A DNA stretch of 8,717 bases from JBKJML01 sp046596415. Its GTDB lineage: Bacteria; Actinomycetota; Thermoleophilia; Gaiellales; Gaiellaceae. The DNA lies in the NCBI GenBank assembly GCA_046596415.1, contig JBKJML010000284.1, forward strand, positions 1 to 8,717, written 5' to 3'. The notes under the pieces are model-generated. The model was not told the DNA's origin, searched no databases, and worked only from the letters and a program-made list of their open reading frames with translations. Shown here piece by piece: positions 4,603-8,717 of this stretch (position 1 is its first letter; every line of letters starts with the position of its first letter). The translations under genes and the position numbers were made by a program.

Positions 4603-5580
4603 ATGTTGCTGCGGATTGAATCCTTTATTCGCGACCAGGGCCTGATCGAGCCGGGCGGCGAGGTCGTCTGCCTCGTCTCAGGCGGCGCCGACTCGACCTG
4701 CCTCTGGCACGCGCTCGGGGCGCTCGGCTACCGCGTCTCCGCGCTCCACGTCGCGCACGACCTGAGGGGTGACGAGTCCGCCGAGGACGCCCGCCACTGC
4801 GCTGCGCAGCTCGACGCGACGATCGTCGAAGCGCCAAGTGGCTCAGAGCCACAAGGCTCCTCGGAGGCGGCGCTGCGACGGCTCCGCTACCGCGCGACCG
4901 AGGGCCTCGGTCTCCGCGCCACGGGCCACACCGCCTCCGACCAGGTCGAATCGGCCCTGCTCGGCCTGGTCGCCTCCGGCACGCCGCAGGTGATCAAGTC
5001 GCGGCGCGAGGACGGGGTCGTCCGGCCGCTGCTGCCGCTCTGGCGCCAGGAGACCGAGGCATATTGCCGCGAACACCGACTGGCGTTTCGGCTCGACTCG
5101 TCGAACCCCGGCACCAAGCGCGGCCTGATCCGCGACGAGCTCCTGCCGCTGCTCGAGCGGCTCGACCCACGCGCCCGCACGAGTCTCCTCTCGCTCGCCA
5201 CGAGAACCGAGCCACGCCTCCCGCGAGCCCTGGAGCGCTCGCTCGCCGAGCTGCTCGCTTCGAGCGCCGGGACGAAGCGCCGCGACCTCGGCGGCGGGGT
5301 CAGAGCGGTGCGCGAGTACGACACGCTCCGTCTCGAGGGCGAGGTCACCTGGGGCCCCTGGACGATCAGCTCCGACGAGGAGGGGCTCGAAGTACGCTCG
5401 CGGCGTCCCGGCGACAGGCTCGCGGGCCGCTCGCGGAAGCTCCAGGACGTGCTCGTCGATGCGAAGGTACCGCGCTCGGAGCGCGACGACTGGCCGATCG
5501 TCGTCCGCGGTGGCGACGTTGTCGCTGTCCCAGGGCTCGTCGAGGCGCCCGGTGTCCTCGCCACGAGGAAGGCCACGTGA
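4603..5580 (+). CDS. tilS: tRNA(Ile)-lysidine synthase
   Basis: TilS attaches lysine, via ATP-dependent adenylation, to C34 of the CAU-anticodon isoleucine tRNA so that it reads AUA; it is generally essential. The 325-residue protein has the N-type PP-loop S26-G-G-A-D-S-T, then GHTASDQVES (108-117, family form HTxxDQxET; one Asp of the usual DDQ is Ser), RPLLPLWRQETEAY, and the RGLIRDELLPLLERLDP segment. The C-terminal TilS domain begins near 262 (EVRSRRPGDRLAG...KLQDVLVDAKVP...VAVPG). ATG 4603 is preferred as it starts four residues before the first helix; no clear ribosome site precedes it. A near-palindromic repeat (4833-4857) encodes the APSGSEPQGS linker. The stop overlaps the hpt start as GTGA. 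Confidence 0.95.
   Translation: MLLRIESFIRDQGLIEPGGEVVCLVSGGADSTCLWHALGALGYRVSALHVAHDLRGDESAEDARHCAAQLDATIVEAPSGSEPQGSSEAALRRLRYRATEGLGLRATGHTASDQVESALLGLVASGTPQVIKSRREDGVVRPLLPLWRQETEAYCREHRLAFRLDSSNPGTKRGLIRDELLPLLERLDPRARTSLLSLATRTEPRLPRALERSLAELLASSAGTKRRDLGGGVRAVREYDTLRLEGEVTWGPWTISSDEEGLEVRSRRPGDRLAGRSRKLQDVLVDAKVPRSERDDWPIVVRGGDVVAVPGLVEAPGVLATRKAT
4833..4857. repeat. 25-bp near-palindrome inside tilS
   Basis: GCCAAGTGGCTC (4833-4844), a central A, then GAGCCACAAGGC (4846-4857) form two 12-base arms that pair at all but two adjacent positions; the core GTGGCTC/GAGCCAC is perfect. It lies in the variable linker of TilS between the PP-loop region and the SEAALRRLRY helix. The 12-mer CGCCAAGTGGCT recurs at 8183-8194 in the hairpin after ftsH. 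This could be a dispersed palindromic element that tolerates insertion in coding linkers; one and a half copies cannot prove that. Confidence 0.55.
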
Positions 5581-6134
5581 GCAGCGAGGCGCTCCCGTAC
5601 GGGGTCGGCAAGATCCTGATCGACGAGACGTCGCTCAAGGCGCGGGTCGGCGCCCTCTCGGCCGAGATCTCACGTGACTACGAGGGACGTGACCTGCTGC
5701 TCGTCGGCGTGCTCAAGGGAGCCGTGTTCTTCATGGCCGATCTGATGCGCGGCCTCGACGTGCCGTGTGAGATCGACTTCATGGCGATCTCGAGCTACGG
5801 GGCAGCCACCGACTCGTCCGGGGTGGTGCGAATCCTCAAAGATCTCGACATCAACATCTCCGGCCGCGACGTGCTCGTCGTCGAGGACATCATCGACTCG
5901 GGGCTGACGCTCTCGTATCTGATGCGCAGCCTGCGGGCCCGCAAGCCGGCAACGCTCGAGATCTGCGCGCTCCTCACGAAGCCGGAGCGGCGTGAGGTCG
6001 AGGTGCCCGTCCGCTACGTCGGCTTCGAGATCCCGAACGAGTTCGTGATCGGCTACGGCCTCGACTTCGCCGAGCGCTACCGCAACCTGCCGTACGTCGC
6101 GGTGCTCCACCCGGACCTGATCCCGCCGCATTAG
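5577..6134 (+). CDS. hpt: Hypoxanthine(-guanine) phosphoribosyltransferase
   Basis: This cytoplasmic salvage enzyme joins hypoxanthine or guanine to PRPP, giving IMP or GMP. The 185-residue length is typical. Visible motifs: V-L-K-G (46-49, PRPP loop I), S-S-Y-G (72-75, flexible loop II), the PRPP signature V-V-E-D-I-I-D-S-G (101-109), the purine-contacting GFEIPNEFVIGYGLDF (149-164) and the closing ERYRNLPYVAVL. Start at GTG 5577 overlaps the tilS TGA as GTGA; the N-terminal GKILID and SLKARV segments match the family. It is the second gene of the conserved tilS-hpt-ftsH block. The deoD gene elsewhere in the window would supply its base substrate. Confidence 0.96.
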   Translation: MSSEALPYGVGKILIDETSLKARVGALSAEISRDYEGRDLLLVGVLKGAVFFMADLMRGLDVPCEIDFMAISSYGAATDSSGVVRILKDLDINISGRDVLVVEDIIDSGLTLSYLMRSLRARKPATLEICALLTKPERREVEVPVRYVGFEIPNEFVIGYGLDFAERYRNLPYVAVLHPDLIPPH

Positions 6135-6146
6135 AACCGCTGACAG

Positions 6147-6172
6147 CCCGTCGGCGAAACAGTTGCGACGGG
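6147..6172 (+). terminator. Hairpin in the hpt-ftsH gap, possible weak terminator or attenuator
   Basis: CCCGTCG (6147-6153) pairs perfectly with CGACGGG (6166-6172). With G6154 bulged, three more pairs (one G-T) can close a five-base loop. GG and then only TTT follow, so termination would be partial. It could separate the tilS-hpt message from ftsH or attenuate read-through. Confidence 0.4.
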
Positions 6173-6175
6173 GGT

Positions 6176-6213
6176 TTGACGGTAGCTGTACTGCTACCCT
6201 GCCTCCCTAGGAT
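6176..6213 (+). promoter_or_regulatory. Putative ftsH promoter/operator region with GGTAGC inverted repeat
   Basis: TTGACG (6176-6181) is a good -35 hexamer. GGTAGC (6181-6186) and GCTACC (6193-6198) form a perfect inverted repeat around TGTACT. Two TANNNT candidates follow: TACCCT (6195-6200), only 13 bases after TTGACG, and TAGGAT (6208-6213), six bases before the ftsH GTG as in leaderless promoters. Neither gives the standard 16-18 spacing, so the pairing is unresolved. The inverted repeat is placed like an operator. AGGA within TAGGAT, seven bases before GTG, could also be a ribosome site. Confidence 0.42.
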
Positions 6214-6219
6214 CCCCTG

Positions 6220-8172
<1,953 letters not shown>

Positions 8173-8174
8173 AT

Positions 8175-8204
8175 CTCGCCGACGCCAAGTGGCTAGGCGG
8201 CGAG
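8175..8204. terminator. Hairpin between convergent ftsH and small membrane protein gene
   Basis: CTCGCCG (8175-8181) pairs perfectly with CGGCGAG (8198-8204). Inside, GCC (8184-8186) and GGC (8191-8193) extend the stem around AAGT, with a small internal loop. It starts two bases after the ftsH stop and contains the stop of the minus-strand gene, so it could serve both directions. No T-run follows on either strand. Its loop carries the 12-mer also found in the tilS palindrome. Confidence 0.5.
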
Positions 8205-8348
8205 GAGCACCAGGCCGGCCGCGAGTCCCACGGCGATCGCGGCGGTGGCGATCCACGGGTGCCCGAGGATCCCGGCCGCACGCAGAGCGAGCGCGGTGAG
8301 CAGCCCGAGCACCGCAAGCGCGACGAGGACGACACCGAGCAGGAACAT
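8193..8348 (-). CDS. Small two-helix membrane protein, 51 residues, coupled to terC
   Basis: From ATG at 8348 the minus strand encodes 51 residues: MFLLGVVLVALAVLGLLTAL (first hydrophobic helix, about 2-22), a short polar turn around R23 and GHPW (29-32), then a second hydrophobic helix (about 33-51) ending at TAG. The composition is almost wholly Leu, Val, Ala, Gly and Ile. AAGGAG lies six bases before the ATG, a strong ribosome site for this window. The ATG overlaps the stop of the TerC-family gene by one base (TGATG), so the two are very likely co-translated. A role as an accessory subunit or regulator of the transporter is inference from coupling. The hairpin at 8175-8204 ends the transcript. 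I do not recognise a family. Confidence 0.68.
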   Translation of the reverse strand: MFLLGVVLVALAVLGLLTALALRAAGILGHPWIATAAIAVGLAAGLVLLAA

Positions 8349-8717
8349 CAGGCTCTCCTTTCGTCGGCGGTCGGCTCACGCGCCGGTGGCTGCGGCTCGT
8401 CGGCCTCCGTCGCGGGCACGGGCGCCGGGCGCAGGAGCGAGGCCCCGACCGCGACGGCAAGCGTCACGACGATCACCGCGAGGGAGACGAACACCGACAC
8501 CTTGTAGAGATCGGCGAGCGTCATCTTCAGGCCGACGAAGACGAGCACGGCCGCCAGGCCGACGTTCAGGTAGCGGAACCGGCCCATCATCCCGGCGAGC
8601 ACGAAGTAGAGCGCGGCGAGGCCGAGCAGCGAGAAGGCGTTCGCGGCGTAGACGATGAACGTGTCGCGGGTGATCGCGAAGATCGCCGGGATCGAGTCGA
8701 CCGCGAAGACGACGTCG
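8348..8717 (-). CDS. TerC family integral membrane protein, C-terminal fragment
   Basis: The gene enters from the right edge, so the N-terminus is missing; 122 codons of product are visible. The first residues read DVVFAVDSIPAIFAIT, the second conserved D-[IV]-V-F-A-x-D-S-[IV]-P-A motif of TerC/Alx proteins, whose acidic residues are thought to bind a metal ion. Further helices follow: YAANAFSLLGLAALYFVLAG, then YLNVGLAAVLVFVGLKM (the LAxxLxFxGxKM family feature), then KVSVFVSLAVIVVTLAVAV. The last 30 or so residues are a Pro/Glu/Ala-rich hydrophilic tail. Homologues are linked to manganese export or tellurite resistance; which applies here cannot be told. The stop overlaps the start of the small membrane protein gene. 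Confidence 0.92.
   Translation of the reverse strand, partial: DVVFAVDSIPAIFAITRDTFIVYAANAFSLLGLAALYFVLAGMMGRFRYLNVGLAAVLVFVGLKMTLADLYKVSVFVSLAVIVVTLAVAVGASLLRPAPVPATEADEPQPPAREPTADERRA

Overview
The window is one strand-switching stretch of a strongly GC-rich bacterial chromosome, with gene after gene and no gene-free gap longer than about 120 bases. GC-rich third positions, frequent GTG starts, the L,D-transpeptidase lipoprotein, the DUF4081-GNAT acetyltransferase and the tilS-hpt-ftsH order suggest a high-GC actinobacterial lineage, possibly Thermoleophilia (Gaiellales/Solirubrobacterales). That placement is inferred from gene content, not from a marker search. No rRNA, tRNA, CRISPR array, insertion sequence or phage gene was seen.

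Layout. (1) 1-274, minus: the first codons of a hotdog-fold acyl-CoA thioesterase run off the left edge, preceded by a 54-residue CxxC protein; an 11-bp perfect inverted repeat lies between them. (2) 360-1574, plus: a secreted L,D-transpeptidase lipoprotein, then a small coiled-coil protein with a Lys/Pro/Ala tail and a duplicated leader sequence. (3) 1571-3197, minus: a DeoD-type purine nucleoside phosphorylase followed by a diacylglycerol-kinase-family lipid kinase. The kinase frame has no ATG, GTG or TTG start and seems to begin at ATT, touching the deoD stop. (4) 3228-8172, plus: DUF4081-GNAT acetyltransferase, histidine phosphatase, tilS, hpt and ftsH. The first two overlap at GTGA, tilS and hpt overlap at GTGA, and ftsH follows an 85-base gap with two inverted repeats. 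(5) 8193-8717, minus: the C-terminal part of a TerC-family membrane protein, overlapping by one base a 51-residue two-helix membrane protein. A hairpin separates the latter from ftsH.

How the genes may work together. DeoD releases hypoxanthine or guanine from nucleosides and Hpt turns those bases into IMP or GMP, so a purine-salvage pair flanks the GNAT-phosphatase-tilS segment. tilS-hpt-ftsH is a long-conserved neighbourhood in Gram-positive bacteria; in Bacillus subtilis TilS and HprT have been reported to act together on ftsH expression. The rest (cell-wall cross-linking, lipid kinase, TerC transport) looks like housekeeping.

I see no obvious new multi-gene system. The points most worth a second look are the ATT-initiated lipid kinase, two uncatalogued small proteins (the CxxC protein and the TerC-coupled membrane protein), a near-palindromic repeat inside tilS with a half copy after ftsH, and stop-codon use in which TAG dominates while TGA occurs only at overlapping junctions.
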